A stretch of 64,000 nt of DNA from an uncultured Paracoccaceae bacterium (GCA_947500775.1 CANMTD010000002.1:310001-374000); one strand, 5' to 3'. Positions 18,028 through 27,656 are shown, counted from the stretch's first letter. A program made the numbers and translations. The notes: a model not told the origin generated them from the letters alone.

Positions 18028-18060
18028 GTTCGGGTTTCCGTGCATATCGCCCAAGGATGG

Positions 18061-18096
18061 AAACCGGCCGCCGCTGACGCGGCCGGTTTTCCTTTC
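18061..18096 (+). terminator. Rho-independent terminator after cyanase copy 2
   Basis: A 10-bp stem AACCGGCCGC/GCGGCCGGTT with a 7-base loop is followed by TTCCTTT. It ends the channel-kinase-cyanase unit and isolates it from the LacI operon downstream. Confidence 0.85.
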
Positions 18097-18229
18097 AGGC
18101 GTCTGAGAAAAGGCGCGTGATTCTGTTCCGTTCTGCTTTGGTGGGCGGAACCGTCCCCAGATTCCCCCATTAAATCCAATATCTTAGATCGTTTCCCTTG
18201 CCGCGATGCGACGGGGTGAAGATGTTTTC

Positions 18230-18258
18230 TTGACGAAATTGGAACGTTCCAGTAAATG
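18230..18258 (+). promoter_or_regulatory. Promoter of the LacI-controlled operon
   Basis: TTGACG (18230-18235) and TAAATG (18253-18258) are separated by 17 bases. The first LacI-type operator lies in the spacer, and the second lies just after the -10, so repressor binding would block polymerase. The promoter is 32 bases upstream of the first gene. Confidence 0.6.
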
Positions 18259-18272
18259 TTTGGAACGATCCA
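18240..18272. promoter_or_regulatory. Two tandem LacI-family operators
   Basis: TGGAACGTTCCA (18240-18251) is a perfect 12-bp palindrome with the central CG expected for LacI/GalR sites. TGGAACGATCCA (18261-18272) is a near-identical second copy. Their centres are 21 bp apart, two helical turns, so two dimers could bind the same face. The LacI gene at 34175 in the same operon is the likely regulator. Confidence 0.75.
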
Positions 18273-18289
18273 ATTGGGAGGGGCAGATC

Positions 18290-19294
18290 ATGAAATGGGC
18301 TTTCGTCGGGGCAAGCACGATCGCGGCGCAATTCATGATTAGGGCCGTTCGTGCGCAGGCTGGCAATGACGTGACATGGCTGGTCAGCGGCAACGCCGAT
18401 CATGCCGCCACCTATGCCGCCGAACACGGGATTGCCCGTGCGACCACCGATCTGGCCGAGGCTTTGGCCGATCCCGATGTTGCGGCGGCCTATATCTCCT
18501 CGACCAATGAAAAGCATTTCGATCAGGCCATGGCCGCCATCGCCGCGGGCAAACATGTTCTGTGTGAGAAACCGCTGGCGATGACCATCGAACAGGCCAC
18601 TTCCATGGTGCGCGCCGCCGAAACCGCCGGGGTCACTTTTGCCACCAACCATCACCTGCGCTGTTCGGGCAGCCACCGCGCGATCAAGGGGCTGATCGAC
18701 GCGGGGCGGATCGGTCGGGTGCTGTCGCTGCGCATCCACCACGCCGTCCATCTGCCCGCCAACCTGCAGGGCTGGCGCATCACCTCGGCCAAGGCCGGTG
18801 GCGGGGTCATTCCCGATATCACCGTGCATGATGCCGATGTCGCCCGGTTTCTGCTGGGCGAGGACCCGCAGACGGTTGTCGCCCAGATGACATCCTCGGG
18901 GATGGGGCAGGGGGTCGAGGATTCCGCCATGTCGGTCTGGACCATGCCCTCGGGGGCGATGGTCATGTCGCACGAAAGCTTTACCCACCCCTTCGCAGGC
19001 TCCGGGCTTGAGGTGCACGGCACCGAAGGGTCGATCTTTGCCAGGGGCGTGATGACCCAGAACCCGGTGGGTAAGATCACCCTTGTCACCGCCGCAGGCA
19101 CCGAAGCCGTCAGCTATCCGGCCCATGATCTGTACCAACAGGGTGTTGCGGAGTTTCTGGCCGCCACCCGTGGCGATGGGCGCCCCGCCGCGACCGGCTG
19201 GGACGGCGTGAAATCCCTGACCGTCGCGCTGGCAGTGCGCGAGGCCGCCACCACAGGCGCCCGCATCGACGTTAATTATGGAGAAAACAAGTGA
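18290..19294 (+). CDS. Gfo/Idh/MocA family oxidoreductase
   Basis: A 334-residue NAD(P)-dependent dehydrogenase. It has an N-terminal Rossmann domain (VGASTIAAQF, with the usual second glycine replaced), the CEKPLAM motif carrying the catalytic lysine near residue 95, and the GGGVIPDITVHDADVARFLLG motif. The family oxidises or reduces sugars, inositols and 3-keto-glycosides. The start at 18290 follows GGGAGGGG. It is the first gene after the promoter with LacI operators and overlaps the CoA-transferase gene by four bases. Confidence 0.9.
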   Translation: MKWAFVGASTIAAQFMIRAVRAQAGNDVTWLVSGNADHAATYAAEHGIARATTDLAEALADPDVAAAYISSTNEKHFDQAMAAIAAGKHVLCEKPLAMTIEQATSMVRAAETAGVTFATNHHLRCSGSHRAIKGLIDAGRIGRVLSLRIHHAVHLPANLQGWRITSAKAGGGVIPDITVHDADVARFLLGEDPQTVVAQMTSSGMGQGVEDSAMSVWTMPSGAMVMSHESFTHPFAGSGLEVHGTEGSIFARGVMTQNPVGKITLVTAAGTEAVSYPAHDLYQQGVAEFLAATRGDGRPAATGWDGVKSLTVALAVREAATTGARIDVNYGENK

Positions 19295-20862
19295 GCAAAC
19301 TTGTCTCTGCGGCGCAGGCCGTTGCGCGTATTCCCGACGATGCGGTGGTCACGGTGTCGTCCTCTTCGGCGCTTGGCTGTCCCGATCTTGTTCTCAAGGC
19401 CATCGGCGACCGTTTCGAGGCCGAAGGCCATCCGCGCAACCTGACCACGCTGCACCCGATTGCGGCGGGCGACATGTATGGGGTGAAAGGCGTGGATCAC
19501 ATTGCCAAGGACGGGCTTTTGTCGCGCATCCTTGGCGGGTCCTACCCGTCCGGGCCTTCGAACCTGCCGATGCCCGAAATCTGGAAGATGGTCGTCGAAG
19601 ACCGCGTTGCCGCCTATAACGTGCCCTCGGGGATCATGTACGACATGCACCGCGAAGCGGCCGCCAGACGCCCCGGTGTCCTGACCAAGGTGGGGCTGGA
19701 TACCTTTGCCGATCCGATCCGCGAAGGCTGTGCCATGAACGCCAAAGGGGCCGCGCAGCCGATCGTGAAACGCGTCGAATTCGACGGCGAAACATGGCTG
19801 CATTTCCCCAACATCCTGCCGGATGTCTGCATCCTGCGGGCGACCACCGCCGATGAGGCGGGCAATCTGACCTATGAACACGAAGGCGCCTATCTGGGCG
19901 GGCTGGAACAGGCGATTGCCACGCGCAATCACGGGGGGCTGGTGATCGCGCAGGTCGAACGGGTGACATCCAGCGGGTCGCTGCGCCCGCATGACGTGCG
20001 GGTGCCGGGCCATCTGGTCGATCTGGTCGTGATCGACGCAGATCAGAAACAGACCTGCGAAACGCCTTACGATCCCGCGATCTCGGGCCAGATCATGCGC
20101 CCGTGGTCCAGTTTCACGCTGGCCGAACACGGGATCGAAAAGGTCATCGCCCGGCGCGCCGCATTGGAGCTGAAGCGCGGCATGACCGCCAATCTGGGCT
20201 TCGGGATCAGCGCCATGGTGCCGCGCATCCTGTTGGAAGAAGGCCACCCCGAGGCCGTGACCTGGGCCATCGAACAGGGCGCCGTCGGGGGCATGCCGCT
20301 GACCGGATTCGCCTTTGGCTGCGCCTCGAACGCCTATGGGTTCGTGCCGTCGCCGCAGCAGTTCATCTATTTTCAGGGCGGCGGGTTCGACATGTCGTTC
20401 CTGTCGTTCCTGGAGGTCGATATCGACGGCAACGTCAACGTCTCGAAACTGGGCAAGAAACCCTATCTGACGGCGGGCTGTGGCGGGTTTGTCGATATCA
20501 CCGCGCATGCAAGGAAGATCGTCTTTTCCGGCTGGTTCGAGGCGGGCGCGCAGATGTCGCTGACCGGCGATGGCGTCACCGTCGAAAAACCGGGCAGGTT
20601 CACCAAGATGGTGGAAAAGGTCGAACATGTCACCTTCTCGGGCAGGCGCGCGCGGGAACAGGGGCAAGAGGTGCTGTATGTCACCGAACGCTGCGTGATG
20701 CGGCTGGGCGAAGGCGGGCTTGTCGCAACTGAAATCATGCCCGGAATCGACCCGCAGAAAGACATTGTCGCCGCCTCGGAAGGCCGGGTAAGCATCGCCG
20801 AAAACGCCAGCCGGATGCCGCGGTCGATCCTGTCCGAAGCGCCGATGGGGTGGCAGCCATGA
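19291..20862 (+). CDS. Fused alpha/beta CoA-transferase (propionate/acetate CoA-transferase type)
   Basis: A 523-residue family I CoA-transferase with both subunit-like halves in one chain, as in YdiF/propionate CoA-transferase. The active-site glutamate is in WAIEQGAVGGMP near residue 329. It moves CoA between short acyl-CoAs and free acids. The GTG start overlaps the previous stop (GTGA) and has GGAG upstream. Its presence in a sugar operon suggests that one pathway product is an organic acid activated to a CoA ester. Confidence 0.9.
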   Translation: MSKLVSAAQAVARIPDDAVVTVSSSSALGCPDLVLKAIGDRFEAEGHPRNLTTLHPIAAGDMYGVKGVDHIAKDGLLSRILGGSYPSGPSNLPMPEIWKMVVEDRVAAYNVPSGIMYDMHREAAARRPGVLTKVGLDTFADPIREGCAMNAKGAAQPIVKRVEFDGETWLHFPNILPDVCILRATTADEAGNLTYEHEGAYLGGLEQAIATRNHGGLVIAQVERVTSSGSLRPHDVRVPGHLVDLVVIDADQKQTCETPYDPAISGQIMRPWSSFTLAEHGIEKVIARRAALELKRGMTANLGFGISAMVPRILLEEGHPEAVTWAIEQGAVGGMPLTGFAFGCASNAYGFVPSPQQFIYFQGGGFDMSFLSFLEVDIDGNVNVSKLGKKPYLTAGCGGFVDITAHARKIVFSGWFEAGAQMSLTGDGVTVEKPGRFTKMVEKVEHVTFSGRRAREQGQEVLYVTERCVMRLGEGGLVATEIMPGIDPQKDIVAASEGRVSIAENASRMPRSILSEAPMGWQP

Positions 20863-21626
20863 GCGCCGTTCACCTGTTGCGCGACGGTGCGCTGGCCGAA
20901 TTGCGTCTGGACAACCCCGACAAGCTGAACTGTTTCACCGCCGGGATGCTGGACCAGCTTGCGGAGCATCTGGAGGCGATCGAACGCGATGCGGGCATCG
21001 CTTGCGTGCTTGTGACCCACGAAGGCGCCAAGGCGTTCTGTTCGGGGGCAGATATCCTTGCCTGGGGCGCGCTTGGCCCCGCCGATTTCGCCCGTCACTG
21101 GGTGCGCGGTGGCCACCGGATTTTTGATCGGCTGGCCGCCCTTTCCAAACCCACCATCGCGGTGATGAACGGGCACGCCTTTGGCGGCGGGCTGGAACTG
21201 GCGGCGGCCTGTGACATCCGGGTGATGCGGCCCAAGGCCACGATTGCCCTGCCGGAACCGGCCGTGGGGATCGTGCCGGGCTGGTCGGGTACGCAGCGTT
21301 TGCAACGCCTGTTGCCCGAGCCGGTGATCAAGGAAATGGCCCTGTTCGGTCGTCGTATCGAGGCAGAGCGCGCCCGCGCATTGGGGTTCGTGGCCGAGGT
21401 GGCCGAAGATCCCCGCGCCGCCGCAAACACCATCGCCGCGCGCGTGACCGAAATATCCCCCCGCGCAGTCGAGATCACCAAGATGATGCTGCACGCAGGC
21501 GCAGGCGAACAATCCGCCGCGCTGATCGAGGCCCTGGGCAGTGCCGCCATATCCGCAACCGCCGACCGCGACGAAGGCGTCGCCGCCTTCCGCGAGAAAC
21601 GCAAACCAGAATTTCCGGGAACCTGA
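20859..21626 (+). CDS. Enoyl-CoA hydratase/isomerase family protein
   Basis: A 255-residue crotonase-fold protein. The oxyanion-hole motifs CSGADILAW and GHAFGGGLELAAACDIRV are present, and a candidate catalytic glutamate is in LPEPAVGIVPGWSGTQRL. The start at 20859 makes an ATGA overlap with the CoA-transferase stop; an in-frame GTG at 20850 is less likely. It probably acts on the CoA ester made by its neighbour, but crotonases catalyse many reactions and the substrate is unknown. Confidence 0.9.
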   Translation: MSAVHLLRDGALAELRLDNPDKLNCFTAGMLDQLAEHLEAIERDAGIACVLVTHEGAKAFCSGADILAWGALGPADFARHWVRGGHRIFDRLAALSKPTIAVMNGHAFGGGLELAAACDIRVMRPKATIALPEPAVGIVPGWSGTQRLQRLLPEPVIKEMALFGRRIEAERARALGFVAEVAEDPRAAANTIAARVTEISPRAVEITKMMLHAGAGEQSAALIEALGSAAISATADRDEGVAAFREKRKPEFPGT

Positions 21627-21629
21627 CCG

Positions 21630-23156
21630 ATGAACGACCTGACCCTTATTGCGGCCTCTGACGCCCGGTTGCCGACCGACCCTTTCATCGGGCGGCACCT
21701 GATCGATGGGGCATGGTGCGACAGCATCGACGGCGGCAGTTTCGACCGCCATTCGCCATCGCATGGCATTCTGGTCAGCCGGTCCGCTCAAGGGACCAAG
21801 GCCGACACCGACGCCGCGATCGCATCGGCCCGCGCCGCCTTTGACAGCGGGGTCTGGAGCCGGATCAGTGGCAAGGCCCGCGCGACCGCGCTGTTGAAAG
21901 TGGCCGATCTGATCGAGGCCAACGTGGAGCGCATCGCGATCCTTGAAACGCTTGAAAGCGGCAAGCCGATTTCGCAATCACGGGCCGAGGTGTCGGGCGC
22001 GGCGGACCTGTGGCGCTATGCGGCGTCGCTGGCACGCACCATGCATGGCGACAGCCACAACACGCTGGGCGCGGATATTCTGGGCGTCGTGATCAAGGAA
22101 CCGATCGGGGTGGTGTCGATCATCACGCCGTGGAATTTCCCGTTCTGGATACTCAGCCAGAAACTGCCCTTTGCGCTGGCCGCCGGCTGCACCTGCGTGG
22201 TCAAACCCTCGGAATTGACGCCATCGACCACCGTCATGATGGGCGAATTGCTGATCGAGGCGGGTCTGCCCGCCGGGGTCGTCAATATCGTTCTGGGCCA
22301 TGGTCAGCCGGTGGGCGCGCGCATGGCAACCCATGACGCGGTGGATATGGTGACCTTCACCGGTTCGACCGCCGTCGGCAAACACATCACGGCTGCGGCC
22401 TCGGACACGTTGAAAAAGGTCGCGCTGGAACTGGGCGGCAAGAACCCGCAGGTGATCTTTCCCGATGCCGATATCGATCAGGCCGCCGATGCGGTGACAT
22501 TCGGCGTTTATTTCAACGCGGGCGAATGCTGCAACTCAAGCAGCCGGATTATCGTGCACAGGGACGTGGCCGATGCGCTGGTCGAAAAGGTCGTGGCGCT
22601 GTCGCGCAAGGTGACCTTTGGCGATCCGCTGAACCCCGCAACGCAGGTGGGCGCGATCATTTCGGCGGATCATCAGGACAAGATCGACACATACGTCAAG
22701 GACGCGGTGGCTGCGGGCGCCGAGGTCTGCCTTGGGGGCGCCGAACTGAACGTGCCCGGCCTTGAAGGCAAGTTTTACCAGCCCACCGTGGTGCGCAATG
22801 TGACGCCCGACATGCCCATCGCCTATGAAGAGGTGTTCGGCCCGGTCCTGTCGGTGCTGACCTTCGAAACTATGGACGAGGCGATCGCAATGGCGAACAA
22901 TGCCTCTTATGGGCTGTCCGCCGGTGTCTGGAGTCAGAACATCGACACCTGCCTTGAATTCTCTCGCCGGGTGCAGGCCGGGACGGTCTGGACCAACACA
23001 TGGATGGACGGGTTCCCCGAAATGACCTTCGGGGGGGTCAAGCAATCCGGACAGGGTCGCGAAATCGGATCTTACGGATTGGACGAATTTCTCGAGGTCA
23101 AAAGCCTCGTGATGCGGATCGGTCAAACCCGTGCGCCTTGGGTGCGGAACGGCTGA
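21630..23156 (+). CDS. Aldehyde dehydrogenase family protein
   Basis: A 508-residue NAD(P)-dependent aldehyde dehydrogenase of normal length. Motifs are ITPWNFPFW, FTGSTAVGK, general-base Glu in ELGGKNP, catalytic Cys in NAGECCNSSSR and EEVFGPVLSV. It would oxidise an aldehyde to the acid, possibly feeding the CoA-transferase. It starts three bases after the hydratase stop with only a weak ribosome binding site, which suggests coupled translation. Confidence 0.93.
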   Translation: MNDLTLIAASDARLPTDPFIGRHLIDGAWCDSIDGGSFDRHSPSHGILVSRSAQGTKADTDAAIASARAAFDSGVWSRISGKARATALLKVADLIEANVERIAILETLESGKPISQSRAEVSGAADLWRYAASLARTMHGDSHNTLGADILGVVIKEPIGVVSIITPWNFPFWILSQKLPFALAAGCTCVVKPSELTPSTTVMMGELLIEAGLPAGVVNIVLGHGQPVGARMATHDAVDMVTFTGSTAVGKHITAAASDTLKKVALELGGKNPQVIFPDADIDQAADAVTFGVYFNAGECCNSSSRIIVHRDVADALVEKVVALSRKVTFGDPLNPATQVGAIISADHQDKIDTYVKDAVAAGAEVCLGGAELNVPGLEGKFYQPTVVRNVTPDMPIAYEEVFGPVLSVLTFETMDEAIAMANNASYGLSAGVWSQNIDTCLEFSRRVQAGTVWTNTWMDGFPEMTFGGVKQSGQGREIGSYGLDEFLEVKSLVMRIGQTRAPWVRNG

Positions 23157-23194
23157 GGAAACGAATGTAAACGCAATTCTGGGAGGAATAAGAC

Positions 23195-24448
23195 ATGCGT
23201 AACAAGATCATAGGGAAGATCGCCGTCGCGGGGGCCTTGCTGGCCACGACCAGCCTGGCCCAGGCCGAGGATGTGGAGGTTCTGCATTGGTGGACCTCGG
23301 GCGGGGAGGCCGCGGCGCTGAACGTGCTGAAAGACGACCTTCAGGGTCAGGGCTATGGCTGGATCGACATGCCGGTCGCCGGCGGCGGCGGTGAGGCGGC
23401 GATGACCACCCTGCGCGCCCGCGTCACGGCAGGCGACGCGCCCACGGCGGTGCAGATGCTGGGCTTTGATATCCTCGACTGGGCCGAAGAGGGCGCGCTG
23501 GCCAACCTCGATTCGGTGGCGGCCAAGGAAGGCTGGGACGCGGTGGTGCCCCAGGCGCTGCAGGCATTCGCGAAATCGGATGGCCACTGGATTTCGGCGC
23601 CGGTGAACGTGCATTCGACAAATTGGGTCTGGGCCAACAAGGCCATTCTGGACGAACTGGGTATTGCCCAGCCGACCACATGGGACGAATTCATCGCGGC
23701 GATGGAGGCGGTCAAGGCGTCGGGCAAAACCGCGCTGGCCCATGGCGGTCAGGCCTGGCAGGACGCCACCATTTTCGACGGCGTCGTGCTGTCGGCAGGG
23801 GGCACCGAGTTCTACAAGACCGCCTTCATAGATCTGGATATGGACGCGCTTGGCTCGGACACCATGCTGGAGGTGTTCAACCGCATGACCACCCTGCGGT
23901 CGTATGTCGATGACAATTTTTCGGGCCGTGACTGGAACCTTGCCTCGGCGATGGTGATCAACGGCGAGGCCGCGTTCCAGATCATGGGCGACTGGGCCAA
24001 GGGCGAATTTCTGAACGCAGGCAAGGTGCCGGGCGATGATTTCCTGTGCTTCCGGGTGCCGGGGTCCGAAGGGGCGGTGTCGTTCAACTCGGACCAGTTC
24101 GCCATGTTCAGCGTCTCGTCCGAGGGTGGACAGGCCGCGCAGGGCGCGATGGCCGCGGCGATCATGTCGCCGTCGTTCCAGTCGGCCTTCAACGTGGTGA
24201 AAGGGTCGGTTCCGGCGCGCACCGATGTGCCGAACGATGCGTTTGATGCCTGCGGCAAACAGGGCATGGCCGAACTGGCCGCCGCGGCCTCGGCCGGGAC
24301 GCTGGTGGGCTCGATCGCCCATGGCCATGCGAACCGCGCGGCGGTGAAAAACGCGATCTATGACGTCGTGACCGCCCATTTCAACGGCGAATACGACGCC
24401 GCAACCGCAGTCGAAGAACTGGTCAACGCCGTCGAAGGCGCGCTGTAG
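23195..24448 (+). CDS. Sugar ABC transporter substrate-binding protein 1
   Basis: A 417-residue periplasmic protein with a Sec signal peptide (cleaved near AQA, residue 24) and a family 1 solute-binding fold starting [16 protein letters not shown]. It resembles binding proteins for glucose-type sugars. GGGAGGAA precedes the start. Together with the two permeases and the ATPase it forms an importer. It shares long matching stretches ([18 protein letters not shown]) with the protein at 26400-27647 but differs elsewhere. Confidence 0.93.
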   Translation: MRNKIIGKIAVAGALLATTSLAQAEDVEVLHWWTSGGEAAALNVLKDDLQGQGYGWIDMPVAGGGGEAAMTTLRARVTAGDAPTAVQMLGFDILDWAEEGALANLDSVAAKEGWDAVVPQALQAFAKSDGHWISAPVNVHSTNWVWANKAILDELGIAQPTTWDEFIAAMEAVKASGKTALAHGGQAWQDATIFDGVVLSAGGTEFYKTAFIDLDMDALGSDTMLEVFNRMTTLRSYVDDNFSGRDWNLASAMVINGEAAFQIMGDWAKGEFLNAGKVPGDDFLCFRVPGSEGAVSFNSDQFAMFSVSSEGGQAAQGAMAAAIMSPSFQSAFNVVKGSVPARTDVPNDAFDACGKQGMAELAAAASAGTLVGSIAHGHANRAAVKNAIYDVVTAHFNGEYDAATAVEELVNAVEGAL

Positions 24449-24456
24449 CCCCGTTT

Positions 24457-24482
24457 GAAAAGGCGGGTCCGCCCTCCTTTTC
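24457..24482 (+). other. Intercistronic hairpin after binding protein 1
   Basis: GAAAAGG and CCTTTTC pair around an inner GGG/CCC stem with a TCCG loop. No T-run follows, so it is not a simple terminator. A second inverted repeat (TTCCGCG/CGCGGAA) follows about ten bases later. Such structures often protect the upstream binding-protein mRNA, giving it higher expression than the permeases. Confidence 0.5.
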
Positions 24483-24572
24483 GCCGCAACCTTCCGCGTG
24501 GGGCCCGCCGCCCGGCGCGGAAGACCCAAACCCGAGACATGCCCGCGCCCGGCGCGCGGCAAAGGAGGAGCC

Positions 24573-25469
24573 ATGGCGCAGCACGCCCCCAAGGTGGATT
24601 TCCGCACGCGGTTACAGGAATGGATCCCCAAGCTGGTCCTGTCGCCGTCGGTCGCCGCGATGACCGTTTTCGTCTATGGCTTCATCGCCTTCACCGTCTA
24701 TCTCAGCTTCACCGGCTCGAAGATGCTGCCGCGCTATGACTGGATCGGCTTCGAAAACTACCAGAAACTCTGGGGGCTGTCGTCCTGGTGGACGGCGATC
24801 ACCAATCTGGGCGTTTTCGCATCGCTTTATATCATCATATGCACGGTGATCGGCCTTGGTCTGGCGATCTTTCTGGATCAGAAAATCCGTGGCGAAGGCA
24901 TGCTGCGCCCGATCTACCTGTATCCGATGGCGCTGTCGTTCATCGTGACCGGTACGGCGTGGAAATGGATCCTCGACCCCGGGATCGGCATCGAAAACAC
25001 CATGCATCTTTGGGGCTGGACCAGTTTCGAATTCAACTGGATCAAGGATCGCAACATGGCGATCTATACGGTGGTGATCGCCGCCGTCTGGCAGACCTCG
25101 GGCTTCGTCATGTCGATGTTTCTGGCGGGGTTGCGCGGCATCGACAATGAAATCGTCAAGGCCGCCCAGATCGACGGCGCGTCGAACTGGAACCTCTACC
25201 GCCGGATCGTGATCCCGCTGCTGCGGCCCGCGTTCCTGTCGTCCTTCGTCATTCTGGCCCACCTTGCGGTCAAATCCTATGACCTGATCATCGCGCTGAC
25301 CGGCGGGGGGCCGGGCCGGGCGACCGAGGTGCCCGCGACCTTCATGTATTCCTATACCTTCACGCGCAATTCGATGGGGATCGGGGCGGCCTCGGCCGTG
25401 ATCATGCTGATGACCATCGCCGCGATCATGACGCCCTATCTTTACGCCGAACTGAAGGAGAGCAAGTGA
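24573..25469 (+). CDS. Sugar ABC transporter permease 1 (MalF type)
   Basis: A 298-residue membrane protein with six predicted helices and the EAA loop EIVKAAQIDGASNWNLYRRI near residue 195. The start at 24573 has AAAGGAGGAG immediately upstream and removes 25 unlikely residues of a longer frame. It ends TGA within TGATG, coupling it to permease 2. Confidence 0.93.
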   Translation: MAQHAPKVDFRTRLQEWIPKLVLSPSVAAMTVFVYGFIAFTVYLSFTGSKMLPRYDWIGFENYQKLWGLSSWWTAITNLGVFASLYIIICTVIGLGLAIFLDQKIRGEGMLRPIYLYPMALSFIVTGTAWKWILDPGIGIENTMHLWGWTSFEFNWIKDRNMAIYTVVIAAVWQTSGFVMSMFLAGLRGIDNEIVKAAQIDGASNWNLYRRIVIPLLRPAFLSSFVILAHLAVKSYDLIIALTGGGPGRATEVPATFMYSYTFTRNSMGIGAASAVIMLMTIAAIMTPYLYAELKESK

Positions 25470-26347
25470 TGTCCGCCGCCACACAGGATACCGCTGTCCG
25501 CACCGGGCGCATCACCCGGACCTTCATCTATGTCGTGCTTCTGGTCTTTGCGCTGTTCTATCTGATGCCGCTGTTCGTCATGGTGTCGAATTCGCTGAAA
25601 CCGCTGGCCGAGATCACTGGCGGCAACATGATGGCGCTGCCGCAATCCTGGACGCTGGAACCCTGGCGGCAGGCCTGGTCCTCGGCCCAGATCGGGGTCG
25701 AACCGACGGGCCTGAAACCCTATTTCCTGAACTCGATCCTGATGGTGGTGCCTGCGGTTGCGATTTCGACCGTGCTGGGCGCGCTGAACGGCTATGTCCT
25801 GACGAAATGGAGCTTTCCGGGCCATAAGATCATCTTCGGCCTGCTGCTGTTTTCCTGCTTTATCCCGTTTCAGATCGTGCTGATCCCGATGGCGATGATC
25901 CTGGGCAAGATCGGGCTGGCGGGGTCGATCCCGGGGCTGATCCTTGTGCATGTGGTCTATGGCGTCGGCTTCACCACGCTTTACTACCGCAACTATTACG
26001 CCGCCTTTCCGACCGAGCTGGTGCGCGCGGCGATGATCGACGGCGCGGGGTTCTTTCGCATCTTCTGGCGGATCATGCTGCCGGTGTCGGGGCCGATCAC
26101 CGTGGTGTCGGTCATCTGGCAGTTCACCAACATCTGGAACGACTTCCTGTTCGGCGCGTCCTTCGGCGGCCAAAGCCAGCCGATGACGGTGGCGCTGAAC
26201 AACCTTGTCCAATCCTCGACCGGGGTAAAGGAATACAACGTCCATTTCGCAGGCGCGATCCTTGCCGCGCTGCCCACGCTGCTCGTCTACATCGTCGCCG
26301 GACGCTATTTCGTGCGCGGCCTGATGGCAGGCAGCGTCAAAGGATGA
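25469..26347 (+). CDS. Sugar ABC transporter permease 2 (MalG type)
   Basis: A 292-residue membrane protein with six predicted helices and an EAA loop ELVRAAMIDGAGFFRIFWRI. It follows permease 1 with a one-base overlap and AAGGAG upstream. It forms the channel heterodimer with permease 1. Confidence 0.93.
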   Translation: MSAATQDTAVRTGRITRTFIYVVLLVFALFYLMPLFVMVSNSLKPLAEITGGNMMALPQSWTLEPWRQAWSSAQIGVEPTGLKPYFLNSILMVVPAVAISTVLGALNGYVLTKWSFPGHKIIFGLLLFSCFIPFQIVLIPMAMILGKIGLAGSIPGLILVHVVYGVGFTTLYYRNYYAAFPTELVRAAMIDGAGFFRIFWRIMLPVSGPITVVSVIWQFTNIWNDFLFGASFGGQSQPMTVALNNLVQSSTGVKEYNVHFAGAILAALPTLLVYIVAGRYFVRGLMAGSVKG

Positions 26348-26399
26348 CCAAGGCAATGAAAATAAAAAGAAATACCAAAACGACGGGAGCGAGAAAGAC

Positions 26400-27647
26400 A
26401 TGAGACATTTTTTCACCTCGGTGGCGGTTGCCGCGCTGTTGACCGGGCCAGCGCTGGCCGATCCATCGGTCGAGGTCATGCATTTCTGGACCTCGGGCGG
26501 CGAAGCGTCGGCCCTGTCGGTCGTACGCGACAAAGTCGTGGCCGAAGGTGTGCAATGGATCGACGCGCCGGTCGCGGGTGGCGGCGGCGATCAGGCCAAG
26601 ACAGCGCTTCAGGCCCGGATCGCGGCGGGCAACCCGCCCGCGGCCATGCTGATGCTGGGCCAGAACATCATCGACTGGGCGGATGAGGGGCTGTTGGGCA
26701 ATGTCGACGCATTGGCCAAAGCCGAAGGCTGGGATGCGGCCCTGCCCAGGGCGGTGCAGGATTTCACCAAGATCGGCGGGCATTACGTCAGCGTGCCGAC
26801 CAACGTGCACCGGACCGATATGATCTCGGCCTCGAAGGCCGCGTTTGGCGCCATCGGGGCGGATTACCCGACAAGCTGGGCCGAGCTGAACGCGCTGGCA
26901 CCGAAATTCCTTGAGGCCGGGATCATCCCGCTGGCCCACGGCGGGCAGGCCTGGCAAGAGGCCTATATGTTCGAAGCGGTGGCCGCGGGCGTCGGCGGCG
27001 CCGATTTCTATCGCCGGGCCTTTGTCGATCTGGACGATGCCACCCTGCGCGGCGACACCATGCGCGCGGTTTTCGACCAGATGGCCACCCTGCGCGGCAT
27101 GGTCGATGAAAACGCGCCGGGCCGTGACTGGAACCTTGCCACCGCCATGGTCATCAACGGTCAGGCCGCGATGCAGATCATGGGCGACTGGGCCAAGGGC
27201 GAATTCACCAATGCGGGCAAACTGGCCGGTGACGATTTCGCCTGTATCCCGGTGCCCAAGGATCAGGGCGATGCCTTTGTCTATCTGGTGAACTCGCTGT
27301 CGCTGTTTGCCCAGACCGATCCCGAACAGGCCAAGGCGCAGGAGGTGCTGGCCAGCGCCATCATGGACAAGGGCGTGCAGGTCGGATTCAACATCGCCAA
27401 GGGCGCGATCCCGGCGCGCAGCGATGCCGATCTGTCGGCGCTGGATGCCTGCGCGCAGGCCACCGCCGCCAGCCTGTCGTCGAACGATGCAGGCGGCGGC
27501 GCGGTGCCGACCTTTGCCGGAACCCATGCTGCCCGGGCCGCCGTGGTCGGGGCGGCCACCGATGTCGTCACCGAATTCTTCAACTCGGACATGACAGCGG
27601 CAGAGGCGACCGAAACACTGGCCGACGCCATCGCCGATGCGATCTGA
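26400..27647 (+). CDS. Sugar ABC transporter substrate-binding protein 2
   Basis: A 415-residue protein with a Sec signal peptide (cleaved near ALA, residue 20) and the same fold as the protein at 23195-24448. Shared stretches include HGGQAWQ, GRDWNLA and [11 protein letters not shown], but overall the two are clearly diverged. Two binding proteins for one permease pair suggest two related ligands, for example a glycoside and its oxidised form. It lies between permease 2 and the ATPase gene. Confidence 0.92.
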   Translation: MRHFFTSVAVAALLTGPALADPSVEVMHFWTSGGEASALSVVRDKVVAEGVQWIDAPVAGGGGDQAKTALQARIAAGNPPAAMLMLGQNIIDWADEGLLGNVDALAKAEGWDAALPRAVQDFTKIGGHYVSVPTNVHRTDMISASKAAFGAIGADYPTSWAELNALAPKFLEAGIIPLAHGGQAWQEAYMFEAVAAGVGGADFYRRAFVDLDDATLRGDTMRAVFDQMATLRGMVDENAPGRDWNLATAMVINGQAAMQIMGDWAKGEFTNAGKLAGDDFACIPVPKDQGDAFVYLVNSLSLFAQTDPEQAKAQEVLASAIMDKGVQVGFNIAKGAIPARSDADLSALDACAQATAASLSSNDAGGGAVPTFAGTHAARAAVVGAATDVVTEFFNSDMTAAEATETLADAIADAI

Positions 27648-27656
27648 ACACAACGC

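Noticed and set aside
15838-18054. Very long open frame (738 codons) on the minus strand over the kinase and cyanase genes
   Set aside because: It is the antisense shadow of two well-supported genes in G+C-rich DNA; its translation is low-complexity and has no recognisable domain.
23195-27647. The two similar binding-protein genes as an assembly duplication
   Set aside because: They differ at most positions outside a few conserved stretches, and different genes lie between them.
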